A stretch of DNA of 64,000 nucleotides from Gemmobacter lutimaris (lineage in GTDB: Bacteria > Pseudomonadota > Alphaproteobacteria > Rhodobacterales > Rhodobacteraceae): NCBI RefSeq assembly GCF_003570715.1, contig NZ_QXXQ01000002.1:586043-650042 (forward strand). The letters run 5' to 3'. The translations under genes were made by a program, and so were the position numbers. The notes beneath the pieces were generated by a model. That model was not told where the DNA came from, did no database searches, and saw nothing but the letters and a program-made list of their open reading frames with translations. Every line of letters starts with the position of its first letter. Positions within the stretch are counted from its first letter, which is position 1. Positions 28,088-36,658 of the stretch are shown here, piece by piece.

Positions 28088-28423
28088 GGGAAGCTCCTTG
28101 CAGATCTGCCTTCTTATTGGCGAAAACCGCAGGTTAGGCAAGGGCCGCAACATCGAAATCCGAAAGGTCTGTCGGCTGGCTTGGGAGTGTGGTGGGGTGT
28201 GTGGTGCGGCCAGCCGACAGTGCGTTGCTTGCATAGCCACGATGCGTCATTCTGTGAATTTGCGCAACCAAAAGATGAATCTAAAGCGGTCAATTTTCTG
28301 TAAAATTGATCTGCCGATTTTCAGGCCTTGGTAATTACAGTTAACGGTGTCCGTGCGCAGCAGGCATTCGCCCTTGAACCGGAACAAAAACAGATCATCT
28401 TGGGGGCAAGCCAAGGAATCGCC
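28088..28423. other. Intergenic region with two inverted repeats before uvrB
   Basis: 336 bp between divergent genes. At 28169-28180 and 28209-28220 are perfect 12-bp arms, CTGTCGGCTGGC and its reverse complement, enclosing a 28-base G/T-rich loop. At 28290-28309 is TCAATTTT-CTGT-AAAATTGA. The reading frame of uvrB is open upstream to 28328 but shows no UvrB homology there. No alphaproteobacterial LexA box (GTTC-N7-GTTC) was found by eye. Confidence 0.6.
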
Positions 28424-30601
28424 ATGCCGCACAACAATACCAACGCCCCGACCGAACGGCCCGAGGTTCTGACCCGTCCCAAGCTTGAAGGCGGGCGGCG
28501 TTTCGTTATGCACTCGCCATTTCAGCCCGCGGGCGACCAACCGACGGCCATCGCGGAACTGGCGGGCGGTATTCAGGCAGGCGAGCATGATCAGGTGCTG
28601 CTGGGCGCCACCGGCACCGGCAAAACCTTCACCATGGCCAAGATCATCGAGGAGACGCAGCGCCCGGCGATCATCCTTGCGCCCAACAAGACCTTGGCCG
28701 CGCAATTATATGGGGAATTCAAGGGGTTCTTCCCCGAAAACGCCGTTGAGTATTTCGTAAGCTATTACGATTACTACCAACCCGAAGCCTATGTTGCGCG
28801 GTCGGACACCTATATCGAGAAGGAAAGCCAGATCAACGAACAGATCGACCGGATGCGCCACTCGGCCACCCGGGCGCTGCTGGAGCGCGACGATGTGATC
28901 ATCGTGGCCTCGGTGTCCTGCATCTACGGTATCGGCTCGGTCGAAACCTATTCGGCGATGACGCAGGATCTGATTGTCGGGCAGATGTATGAACAGCGGC
29001 AGGTGATTTCCGAACTGGTGGCGCAGCAATACCGGCGCAATGATTCGGCCTTCCAGCGGGGCAGCTTCCGGGTGCGGGGCGACAGTCTGGAAGTCTGGCC
29101 CGCCCACCTTGAGGATCGGGCATGGCGGTTTTCATTCTTCGGTCCAGAGCTGGAAAGCATCGTCGAATTCGATCCGCTGACGGGCGCGAAGACCGATGTG
29201 TTCAAGCAGATCCGCATCTACGCCAACAGTCACTATGTCACCCCGCGCCCGACGATGCAGCAGGCAGTCAAGGGCATCAAGCTGGAGCTGAAACAGCGGC
29301 TTGAGCAACTGGTGAATGAAGGCAAGCTGCTGGAGGCGCAGCGTCTGGAGCAGCGCACCAATTTCGATCTCGAAATGCTTGAGGCCACGGGCGTCTGCAA
29401 CGGGATCGAGAACTACTCGCGGTATCTTACGGGCCGCGCACCGGGCGAGCCGCCGCCGACGCTTTTTGAGTTCATCCCTGACAATGCCATTGTTTTCGCA
29501 GATGAATCCCACGTTTCCGTGCCGCAGATCGGCGGGATGTATCGCGGCGACTATCGCCGCAAGTTCACGCTGGCGGAACACGGCTTCCGGCTGCCCAGTT
29601 GCATGGACAACCGGCCGCTGAAATTCGAGGAGTGGGACGCGATGCGCCCGCAGTCGATTTTCGTTTCCGCAACCCCGGCGGCGTGGGAGATGGAGCAGGC
29701 TGGCGGCGTCTTTGCCGAACAGGTGATCCGCCCGACCGGCCTTCTGGACCCGGTGGTGGAGATCCGCCCGGTGGAAATGCAGGTCGATGATCTGCTGGAC
29801 GAGATCCGCCGCGTTGCAGCGCAGGGGTTGCGGGTTCTGGTCACCACGCTGACCAAGCGCATGGCCGAAGACCTGACCGAGTATTTCCACGAACAGGGTA
29901 TCCGCATCCGGTATATGCACTCTGACATCGACACCATAGAACGCATTGAAATCCTGCGGGATTTGCGGCTTGGGGCCTTTGATGTTCTGGTCGGGATCAA
30001 CCTTCTGCGGGAGGGGCTCGATATTCCCGAATGCGGGCTGGTGGCCATTCTGGACGCTGACAAGGAAGGGTTCCTGCGGTCTGAAACCTCGCTGATCCAG
30101 ACCATCGGACGGGCCGCGCGAAATGCCGAGGGGCGGGTGATCATGTATGCCGACCGCATCACCGGCAGCATGGAGCGTGCACTGGCCGAAACCAACCGCC
30201 GCCGCGAAAAGCAGATGGCGTATAACGAGGCGCATGGCATCACACCGCAAACGGTGAAGAAGAATGTCGAGGATGTGCTGGCGGGTCTGTGGCAGGGCGA
30301 TACTGACCAGTCGCGCGTGACGGCCAAGGTGGACAAACCGATGGTTGGGCAGAATTTGGCCGCACATCTGGAGGCGCTGCGGGTGCAGATGCGCAAGGCT
30401 GCCGAGAACCTGGAGTTCGAGGAGGCCGCGCGCCTGCGGGACGAGGTGAAGCGTCTGGAAGCCGTGGAGCTTGCGGTTGCCGACGATCCTCTGGCCAGGC
30501 AAGAGGTGGTGGAAGAGGCGGTCGATGCCGCAGTGAAGCGTGGTGGGCGGTCCACGGCGGGGCGCGCGGGGCAGCGTGGCGGCAACAAGCGGCGACGCTG
30601 A
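28424..30601 (+). CDS. uvrB: UvrABC system protein B
   Basis: Helicase-like damage-verification subunit of nucleotide excision repair; works with UvrA and UvrC. 725 residues from ATG 28424 (AAGGA upstream). Walker A GATGTGKT, the damage-binding beta-hairpin [12 protein letters not shown], helicase motifs including [15 protein letters not shown] and TIGRAARN, and a C-terminal UVR coiled-coil (LRKQM-type, here [24 protein letters not shown]). A basic, Gly/Arg-rich tail follows. Confidence 0.97.
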   Translation: MPHNNTNAPTERPEVLTRPKLEGGRRFVMHSPFQPAGDQPTAIAELAGGIQAGEHDQVLLGATGTGKTFTMAKIIEETQRPAIILAPNKTLAAQLYGEFKGFFPENAVEYFVSYYDYYQPEAYVARSDTYIEKESQINEQIDRMRHSATRALLERDDVIIVASVSCIYGIGSVETYSAMTQDLIVGQMYEQRQVISELVAQQYRRNDSAFQRGSFRVRGDSLEVWPAHLEDRAWRFSFFGPELESIVEFDPLTGAKTDVFKQIRIYANSHYVTPRPTMQQAVKGIKLELKQRLEQLVNEGKLLEAQRLEQRTNFDLEMLEATGVCNGIENYSRYLTGRAPGEPPPTLFEFIPDNAIVFADESHVSVPQIGGMYRGDYRRKFTLAEHGFRLPSCMDNRPLKFEEWDAMRPQSIFVSATPAAWEMEQAGGVFAEQVIRPTGLLDPVVEIRPVEMQVDDLLDEIRRVAAQGLRVLVTTLTKRMAEDLTEYFHEQGIRIRYMHSDIDTIERIEILRDLRLGAFDVLVGINLLREGLDIPECGLVAILDADKEGFLRSETSLIQTIGRAARNAEGRVIMYADRITGSMERALAETNRRREKQMAYNEAHGITPQTVKKNVEDVLAGLWQGDTDQSRVTAKVDKPMVGQNLAAHLEALRVQMRKAAENLEFEEAARLRDEVKRLEAVELAVADDPLARQEVVEEAVDAAVKRGGRSTAGRAGQRGGNKRRR

Positions 30602-30675
30602 GTCCGGTTTTCGGAAATGGCGGAATGTGCCAAGCTGGGCGCATTCCTTTCAACCTGCCATTTTCGGAGACTGTC

Positions 30676-31257
30676 ATGCGTCTGACCATTCTTTTTGCCA
30701 TCTTCCCGCTGCCGCTTCTGGCAGATCCCTGTGCCGACCGGCTGTCGGCCCTGCTTGCGGCGCCGACCTTCAACGGCCAGCCTTACGCGGCACGCGCGAC
30801 CGGTGAAATCGGCGGCATGCCCAGCGTGACGGTGCAGCGATTCCATATCGAATTGCATTCCTACATCGTGACGGAACAACCGCCGGGCACACCCGACATG
30901 CTGCATTTCAACGGGGGTGCCTATATGGCCGACGGGGCAGGGGGCTGGACACTGGCCTGGCAGATGGACCCGGTCGAAATGACGCGCCAAGCGGCCGAGA
31001 TGCGGGCAGCGCAGGCTGCCGGTGTCATCCGGGCCGAATGTGGCACCGGCCAGATCGACGGCGTTGCGGTCGATCATGTGGCAGGTGTGGTCAAACAGGT
31101 GCCGCCGTGGCAAAGCGAACTGGGCGTGGCCTATGACATTGAAACCGCCACCGGCCTGCCAAAGCGGATGACCTATGACTACACGATGAGTGGGATGCCC
31201 ACCCATGTGCAGTTCGATTTCACGCCGATGCCCGATATGGTCCTGCCCGAACCGTAA
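30676..31257 (+). CDS. Hypothetical exported protein
   Basis: 193 residues. Signal peptide MRLTILFAIFPLPLLA then the mature chain begins DPCADRL. Two cysteines (near residues 19 and 123) could form a disulfide. I do not recognise a family. Start ATG 30676 has GGAG six bases upstream; an upstream in-frame start at 30625 overlaps nothing but lacks a signal peptide context. Follows uvrB by 74 bp. Confidence 0.75.
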   Translation: MRLTILFAIFPLPLLADPCADRLSALLAAPTFNGQPYAARATGEIGGMPSVTVQRFHIELHSYIVTEQPPGTPDMLHFNGGAYMADGAGGWTLAWQMDPVEMTRQAAEMRAAQAAGVIRAECGTGQIDGVAVDHVAGVVKQVPPWQSELGVAYDIETATGLPKRMTYDYTMSGMPTHVQFDFTPMPDMVLPEP

Positions 31258-31262
31258 GGCGC

Positions 31263-31580
31263 CTAGAATACTGCTGCGACCTCATACATCACCGGCTCGA
31301 AGCTGCGGCACAGTGTTGCGATGACCTTGTTGCGCTGCCGCATTTCGGGGCTGCGCAGCATCGCCTGATAATCCTCGCGTCGCTGCCATTGCGAATAATT
31401 GCAGATCCGTGTCTGCGCATCATTCATATGCAGGCCCGCCGCGATGAAACCGGGCTGCTTGCTGATGAAGTCGCGGTAAGCGTCCTCAAGCGCTTCCATC
31501 AGATCCTGCGCGGTGCCGGGGCTGAGTTCGAAGGTGGTGATGACGGTCTGGCCTTGTAAGCCGGTGCGGATGTCTGGCAT
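31263..31580 (-). CDS. Antibiotic-biosynthesis-monooxygenase-type (ABM) domain protein
   Basis: 105-residue single ABM-like ferredoxin fold: VITTFELSPGTAQDLMEALEDAY, GFIAAGLHMN and ICNYSQWQRREDYQAML. Such proteins are dimeric and include monooxygenases and heme- or quinone-binding proteins; the substrate cannot be told. Start ATG 31580 has AGGAGGAG upstream; the longer frame is not needed. Convergent with the preceding exported protein gene. Confidence 0.8.
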   Translation of the reverse strand: MPDIRTGLQGQTVITTFELSPGTAQDLMEALEDAYRDFISKQPGFIAAGLHMNDAQTRICNYSQWQRREDYQAMLRSPEMRQRNKVIATLCRSFEPVMYEVAAVF

Positions 31581-31629
31581 GGTTGGCTCCTCCTGCCCGT
31601 GCAGCCTAACAGAAAAAGCCAGAGGAACC

Positions 31630-31818
31630 ATGCGCCTCATCGACGCCGACCATCCGATGTTCGCCCGGCCCGTTGTGCGCTGGCTGACGGCTGTGCTGCC
31701 ATTGATCTGGGCTGCGTTGGAACTGGCGGCGGGGAATACCGGCTGGGCCATCATGTTTGGCGTGGCTGGGGCGATTGCGGTCTACGAGCTGATCATCGTC
31801 GGCCCTTCGGGCAAGTGA
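31630..31818 (+). CDS. Small two-helix membrane protein
   Basis: 62 residues starting MRLIDADHPMFARPVVRWL, followed by two hydrophobic segments (about 18-36 and 40-57). Similar short proteins with an N-terminal DxDHPFF-type motif are widespread in Rhodobacterales in my recollection; no function is known. Start at 31630 follows GAGGA. Divergent from the ABM gene (49 bp between starts), and its 3' end overlaps the facing lipoprotein gene. Confidence 0.7.
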   Translation: MRLIDADHPMFARPVVRWLTAVLPLIWAALELAAGNTGWAIMFGVAGAIAVYELIIVGPSGK

Positions 31819-32095
31819 CGCTGTCGCGCATTTCGCCGCTGTCGCCCCGCACGGTCGAAGGCAGCACGTCGCAGCCCGTGAGCCAGGGAACGACGGCGAT
31901 CATCGTGGCACGGATCTTCGCGTGATCCCGTGGCGCGGCCCAGCCTTCGCGGATGACCTCCACCTGATTGGCCTTGCGATAGACAGTGTAACGGTGGCCG
32001 TCCACGGTGGTTTCATGCCGCGCGCCACCGAACATCAGCGGCGCAGGCTGGGCGCCGCAACCGGCGCAGAACAGAAGCAGAAGCAAGACACGCAT
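31793..32095 (-). CDS. Small putative lipoprotein
   Basis: 100 residues with the lipoprotein signal MRVLLLLLFCAGC (lipobox CAGC, cysteine at residue 13). The mature part has VDGHRYTVYRKANQVEVIREGW and a C-terminal pair of cysteines (TGCDV, TCPKG). Unknown function. Convergent overlap of 26 bp with the small membrane protein gene. Confidence 0.65.
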   Translation of the reverse strand: MRVLLLLLFCAGCGAQPAPLMFGGARHETTVDGHRYTVYRKANQVEVIREGWAAPRDHAKIRATMIAVVPWLTGCDVLPSTVRGDSGEMRDSVTCPKGRR

Positions 32096-32140
32096 GGCGC
32101 CACTATGGGCACCAAGGATTGATGGAATCCTAACGCGGGC

Positions 32141-33517
32141 TCAGCCCAGCACGGATTTCACCGCATCCACGGCAGCAGCGACCACGATGTCGGCCTCGTC
32201 CGACGTCATGCACAGTGGCGGGGCGAAGCCCAGAATGTCGCCCTGCGGCATGGCGCGGCCGATCACGCCGCGGTCCAGCAGGGCCGCCGCGATGGCCGGG
32301 CCGATCTTGCGTGCCGGATCAAAGAAGCGGCGGTCGTCGCGGTCCTCGACAAATTCCACCGCCGCCATAAGCCCGTCGCCCCGCACCTCGCCGACATGGG
32401 CGTGTCCGGCCAGCGCATCGGCCAGACCCTTGCGGAAGTAAGCGCCGACCGCGCCCGCATTGGCCACCAGCCCCAACTCGTCGATCAGCCGCAGGTTCGC
32501 CACCCCCGCTGCCGTACAGATCGGATGGGCCGAATAGGTCCAGCCGTGGCCCATCGGCCCGAAGTCATCCGATCCCTGCACCAGCACCTGCCACATGCGA
32601 TCCGACACGATGGACCCCGACAGCGGCGCATAGGCCGAGGTCAGCCCCTTGGCGATGGTGATCAGATCGGGTTCCATCCCGTAATGGGTGGAGCCGAACA
32701 TGCTGCCCAACCGCCCGAAGCCGGTCACGACCTCATCCGCCACCAGCAGGATGTCGTATTTCTTCAGCACGGCCTGAATCGCGGCCCAATAACCTTCGGG
32801 CGGGGGCACGATGCCACCCGTGCCAAGGATCGGCTCGCCGATGAAGGCAGCGATGGTGTCCGGGCTTTCGGCGAGGATCATCTCTTCCAGTTTCGCTGCG
32901 CAATGGGCGCTGAACTGCGCCTCAGTCATCGAGCGATCTTCGCGGCGGTAGTAATAGGGCGCCTCGGTATGCAGGATCGGCGCGCGCGGCAGGTCGAAAT
33001 GCGCGTGGAACAGCGAAAGGCCAGTGAGGCTGCCGGTCATCACGCCCGAGCCGTGATAGCCGCGCCAGCGCGAGATGATCTTCTTCTTCTCGGGCCGACC
33101 GAGGATATTGTTGTAATACCAGATCAGCTTGATGTTCGTTTCATTCGCGTCCGACCCGGAGAGGCCGAAATAGACCCGGCTCATATGGGCAGGGGCGCGT
33201 TCGATGATCATGCGCGCCAGTGTGATGCTGGCCTCGGTGCCGTGGCCGACATAGGCATGGTAATAGGCCAGTTCCTTCGCCTGTTCGGCAATGGCCTCGG
33301 CGATCTCGGTCCGGCCATAGCCCACGTTCACGCAGTAGAGCCCGGCGAAGGCGTCGAGGCTGCGCTTGCCGGCGGTATCGGTGATGAAACAACCCTCACC
33401 CCCGGCAATCACCCGGCGCGGCGTCTCGCCGCGGGCATGGCCGCCCATATGGGTGGAAGGGTGGAAGAAATGATCCCGGTCCCAGGCGTTCAGGTCGTTG
33501 GCAAGGTCGTTCTGCAT
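32141..33517 (-). CDS. doeD: Class III aminotransferase, DoeD/Atf-like
   Basis: 458-residue PLP aminotransferase. Signature segments are AGLYCVNVGYGR, FGLSGSDANETNIKL, VADEVVTGFGRLGSMFG and ITIAKGLTSAYAPLSG (PLP lysine). Alone it would be called an omega-amino acid:pyruvate or diaminobutyrate transaminase. Next to doeA and doeB it most likely converts L-2,4-diaminobutyrate to aspartate semialdehyde. ATG 33517 is 4 bp after the doeA stop with little ribosome-binding sequence, so translational coupling is likely; a TTG at 33529 is possible. Confidence 0.82.
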   Translation of the reverse strand: MQNDLANDLNAWDRDHFFHPSTHMGGHARGETPRRVIAGGEGCFITDTAGKRSLDAFAGLYCVNVGYGRTEIAEAIAEQAKELAYYHAYVGHGTEASITLARMIIERAPAHMSRVYFGLSGSDANETNIKLIWYYNNILGRPEKKKIISRWRGYHGSGVMTGSLTGLSLFHAHFDLPRAPILHTEAPYYYRREDRSMTEAQFSAHCAAKLEEMILAESPDTIAAFIGEPILGTGGIVPPPEGYWAAIQAVLKKYDILLVADEVVTGFGRLGSMFGSTHYGMEPDLITIAKGLTSAYAPLSGSIVSDRMWQVLVQGSDDFGPMGHGWTYSAHPICTAAGVANLRLIDELGLVANAGAVGAYFRKGLADALAGHAHVGEVRGDGLMAAVEFVEDRDDRRFFDPARKIGPAIAAALLDRGVIGRAMPQGDILGFAPPLCMTSDEADIVVAAAVDAVKSVLG

Positions 33518-33521
33518 GGCT

Positions 33522-34706
33522 TCAGTCAATCACGATCAGGTCGCGCGGTGCGCGGGTGAGGCGGTCGGCGCCCGAGGGCGTGACCACGATGCTTTCGGAA
33601 ATGGCGGCGCCGTAATCGGCCAGCCACATGCCCGCCTGGATGTGAAAGCACATCCCTTCGGCCAGTTCGGTCTGGTCGCCGGGGCGCAGGCTGACGGTGC
33701 GCTCGCCCCAGTCCGGCGGATAGGCAAGGCCGATGGAATAGCCGACGCGGCTTTCCTTCTTCAGCCCGTGGCGTGCGATGCTGGCCTGCCAGGCGGCCTC
33801 GACCTGTTCGGCGGTATTGCCGGGGCGGGCCTGTTCCATCGCACAATCCACGCCCTCGACTATGATCTTGGCCAGATCGGCCAGTTCACGCGGCGGCTTG
33901 CCCAGATGGAAGGTGCGGGTGAGCGGCGCGTGATAGCGGCGACGCGCGCCCGAGATTTCCAGCATGGCAAGGCCCGAGGTCGGCAGCGGCTTGTCGGTCC
34001 ATGTCAGATGCGGGGTCGAGGTGCCTTCGCCCACAGGCATCATCGGCACGATTGCGGCATAGTCGCCGCCCGCGCCGGGCACACCACGGGTGAGGCTGTG
34101 CAGCACCTCGGCAATAATATCCTGTTGCGGCACGCCGGGTCGCATCACCTCGGCCGTGCGGTCGATGGCGGCGCTGACGATCTCGCCCGCTGCACGCATC
34201 AGGGCGACCTCCTCGGGCGATTTCACCAGCCGCGCCCAGTTCACCAGATCACCGTTGGAGCCAAGCGTCGCCTCGGGCAGGCCCGCCGCAAGGTGCTGGT
34301 GGCAGCGCGCCGTATAGTAATGCGCGTCCATCTCGACCCCGATGCGGGCGCGGGCCCAGCCGCGGTCGCGGATCAATGCGGCCAGCGCGTCATAGGGGTG
34401 TTCCACCGGATGATGGATCAGGCGTTCCGCATAGGGCACGATGTCGGCATCGGGCAGGTCCGTAGTGATACGGGCGCTTTTTGCATCCATAGCGCGGCCG
34501 AACCAGACCGGATTTGCTGCATCCACATGCAGGATCACGCATTGCGGCACATAGAAGGACCAGCCGTCAAAGCCGGTCAGCCAGCACATATTGGCCGGAT
34601 CTTGCGCCACGATCAGATCCAGCCCGGCGGCGCGCATGCGGCCCTGCACCGCACGGGTGCGGCGCGCGTATTCGGCGGGCGGGAACAGCTTCTCAAAGAT
34701 CTCCAT
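33522..34706 (-). CDS. doeA: Ectoine hydrolase (M24-type)
   Basis: 394 residues with the creatinase/M24 pita-bread fold. DPANMCWLTGFDGWSFYVPQCV, LGSNGDLVNWARLVKSPEE and GYSIGLAYPPDWGERTVSLRPGDQ closely match remembered ectoine hydrolases (DoeA/EutD), which open the ectoine ring to N-acetyl-diaminobutyrate without a metal. The ATG at 34706 has GAGGA eight bases upstream and is preferred to a GTG at 34733. Divergent from the GntR gene and followed by doeD. Confidence 0.88.
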   Translation of the reverse strand: MEIFEKLFPPAEYARRTRAVQGRMRAAGLDLIVAQDPANMCWLTGFDGWSFYVPQCVILHVDAANPVWFGRAMDAKSARITTDLPDADIVPYAERLIHHPVEHPYDALAALIRDRGWARARIGVEMDAHYYTARCHQHLAAGLPEATLGSNGDLVNWARLVKSPEEVALMRAAGEIVSAAIDRTAEVMRPGVPQQDIIAEVLHSLTRGVPGAGGDYAAIVPMMPVGEGTSTPHLTWTDKPLPTSGLAMLEISGARRRYHAPLTRTFHLGKPPRELADLAKIIVEGVDCAMEQARPGNTAEQVEAAWQASIARHGLKKESRVGYSIGLAYPPDWGERTVSLRPGDQTELAEGMCFHIQAGMWLADYGAAISESIVVTPSGADRLTRAPRDLIVID

Positions 34707-34788
34707 TCGCGGGTCCTCGAATCTCTGGTGCACAACGTAGCAGGTTTTCAGCTATTATGCGGGGCTATTGGCGTCTGTCTAGTCATGT

Positions 34789-34796
34789 TGTATACA
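34789..34796. promoter_or_regulatory. Candidate GntR/FCD operator
   Basis: The palindrome TGTATACA (extended TTGTATACAT) lies in the 107-bp divergent region, 17 bp before the GntR start and about 82 bp before doeA. TTGTATACAA-type sites are typical for FCD-subfamily GntR repressors. Assignment to this regulator is inference. Confidence 0.5.
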
Positions 34797-34813
34797 TCTT
34801 GGCGGAGGTGGTT

Positions 34814-35497
34814 ATGCTGGACGACTCGGACAAGCCCAAAAGCCAGGCGCGTGAACGCTTTGATGTCATCTATCTGGCGCTGCGCGAACGTATCTGCCTG
34901 CTGGACTATCCGCCCGGTATGCGGCTAGGGGAGGAAGAACTGGCACAGGAATTCGGCGTCTCGCGCACGCCGCTGCGCCGCGTGCTGTCGCGGCTGGAGA
35001 CTGAGGGCCTGCTGGAAAGCCGTCAGGGCGTCGGCACTTTCGTGACCAGCTTCGACATGGAGGGGCTGCGCGCCACCTATCGGCTGCGGCTGGAACTGGC
35101 CTCGCTGATCGGGCGGCTGGACCCGCTGCCGGTCGCGCCGGAAAGCCTTGAGCGCATCCGGGCGCTGATCGCGCGGCTTGACCGTGGCCCCCGGCCGGAC
35201 CGGCGCGAGATGGCCCGGTTGTTCCTTGACTTCTATCAGGAAAGCCTCGCGTTGATCGGCAACCCGCCGCTGCGCGAGATCACCGAGCGGCTGTATTTCC
35301 TGACCCACCGCATCTACCTGACGCTGATGCCGCAGATGGATGCGGCGGCCGAGGTGGAAATTTTCCGCCGCGAGATGGCGGAAACGCTGTCGGCCATGGA
35401 AATCGGTGACATCGAGGCCGTGGGCCTGATCCGCCGCACCCATATCTCGCTTTGTCTGCGCCGGATGGAACTGGCGCCTATCCCGGAGCAGCCATGA
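34814..35497 (+). CDS. GntR-family regulator, FCD subfamily
   Basis: 227 residues. Winged helix-turn-helix near residues 15-85 (LRERICLLDYPPGMRLGEEELAQEFGVSRTPLRRVLSRLETEGLL), then an FCD-type all-helical ligand domain. Known ectoine regulators (EnuR) are MocR-type, with a fused aminotransferase domain; this one is not. Start ATG 34814 follows GGAGGTG. Its stop overlaps the doeB start (ATGA). Likely controls doeA-doeD and doeB; ligand unproven. Confidence 0.88.
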   Translation: MLDDSDKPKSQARERFDVIYLALRERICLLDYPPGMRLGEEELAQEFGVSRTPLRRVLSRLETEGLLESRQGVGTFVTSFDMEGLRATYRLRLELASLIGRLDPLPVAPESLERIRALIARLDRGPRPDRREMARLFLDFYQESLALIGNPPLREITERLYFLTHRIYLTLMPQMDAAAEVEIFRREMAETLSAMEIGDIEAVGLIRRTHISLCLRRMELAPIPEQP

Positions 35498-36483
35498 AAC
35501 CTTCGCCCATTTCCGCAACCGTGGATTTCGATGCACCGGGCGTCAGCCACGGTTTCCTGCGGTTGCCCTATAGCCGGGACGATGCGGCATGGGGATCTGT
35601 GATGATCCCGCTGACGGTGGTGAAGAATGGCACCGGGCCGACCGCGCTGCTGACCGGCGCGAACCATGGTGATGAATATGAGGGGCCGATCGCGCTGTTC
35701 GATCTGGCGGCAAAGGTCCGGGCCGAAGATGTCAGCGGGCGGCTGATCATCCTTCCGGCAATGAACTACCCGGCCTTTCTGGCCGGGACCCGCACCTCTC
35801 CCATCGACAAGGGCAATCTGAACCGCAGTTTCCCCGGCCGCCCCGATGGCACGGTGACCGAGAAGATCGCAGATTACTTTCAGCGCGTGCTGCTGCCGAT
35901 GGCCGATGTGGTGCTGGATTTCCATTCCGGCGGCAAGACGCTGGATTTCTTGCCCTATTGTGCGGCGCATGTGCTGCCCGACAAGGTGCAGGAGACCCGC
36001 GCCTTCGATCTGGTCCGTGCTTTCGGCGCGCCTTGGTCGTGCCGGATGCTCGAAATCGACGCGGTTGGCATGTATGACACGGCAGCCGAGGAGATGGGCA
36101 AGGTTTTCGTCACCACCGAACTGGGCGGTGGCGGCACGGCCACGGCACGAACGACAGAAATCGCAAAGCAGGGATTGCGCAATCTGCTGATCGCGGCCGG
36201 GGTGCTGAAGGGCGAGGTCGCACCGCGCGCGACCCGCTGGCTCGACATGCCCGACGCCGATTGCTTTACCTTTGCCGAGGACGGCGGGCTGATCGCCTTT
36301 TGGGCAGATCTGGGCGACCGGGTGGAGGCGGGGCAACCTGTGGCGCAGATCTACCCAACCGGCCGCACCGGGATTGCACCGCTGAGCGTGACCGCCGGTC
36401 GTTCGGGCCTGTTGGTGGCACGGCACTTTCCGGGGCTGGTGAAGCCCGGCGATTGTGTCGCCGTGGTGGCTGTTGAGGTCTGA
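35494..36483 (+). CDS. doeB: N-acetyl-L-2,4-diaminobutyrate deacetylase
   Basis: 329 residues of the succinylglutamate desuccinylase/aspartoacylase zinc family. ISATVDFDAPGVSHGFLRLPYSRDDAAWGSVMIP and EEMGKVFVTTELGGGG closely match DoeB/EutE as remembered. The zinc ligands are in GANHGDEYEGP (His, Glu) and LDFHSGGKT (His). It removes acetate from N-acetyl-diaminobutyrate formed by DoeA. Coupled to the GntR gene by an ATGA overlap. Confidence 0.9.
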   Translation: MKPSPISATVDFDAPGVSHGFLRLPYSRDDAAWGSVMIPLTVVKNGTGPTALLTGANHGDEYEGPIALFDLAAKVRAEDVSGRLIILPAMNYPAFLAGTRTSPIDKGNLNRSFPGRPDGTVTEKIADYFQRVLLPMADVVLDFHSGGKTLDFLPYCAAHVLPDKVQETRAFDLVRAFGAPWSCRMLEIDAVGMYDTAAEEMGKVFVTTELGGGGTATARTTEIAKQGLRNLLIAAGVLKGEVAPRATRWLDMPDADCFTFAEDGGLIAFWADLGDRVEAGQPVAQIYPTGRTGIAPLSVTAGRSGLLVARHFPGLVKPGDCVAVVAVEV

Positions 36484-36658
36484 CCGGAGGGACAGACAGG
36501 GCGGCATGCAGAAAATCCGGTGAACGGGTTGACCCGAAGGCCAATGATGCCCAAACTTCAGGCAATTCTTTTCTGAACAACGGCCTGTTTAAGGCTAGAT
36601 TTTTTCGCTGCGTTTTCCAACTGGCACCCCTGTGCCTGTCTTTTGAAGGAGTGAAGTC

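Noticed and set aside
28376..28385. GAACCGGAAC as a LexA box for uvrB
   Set aside because: The alphaproteobacterial LexA site needs an 11-bp period (GTTC-N7-GTTC); here the period is 6.
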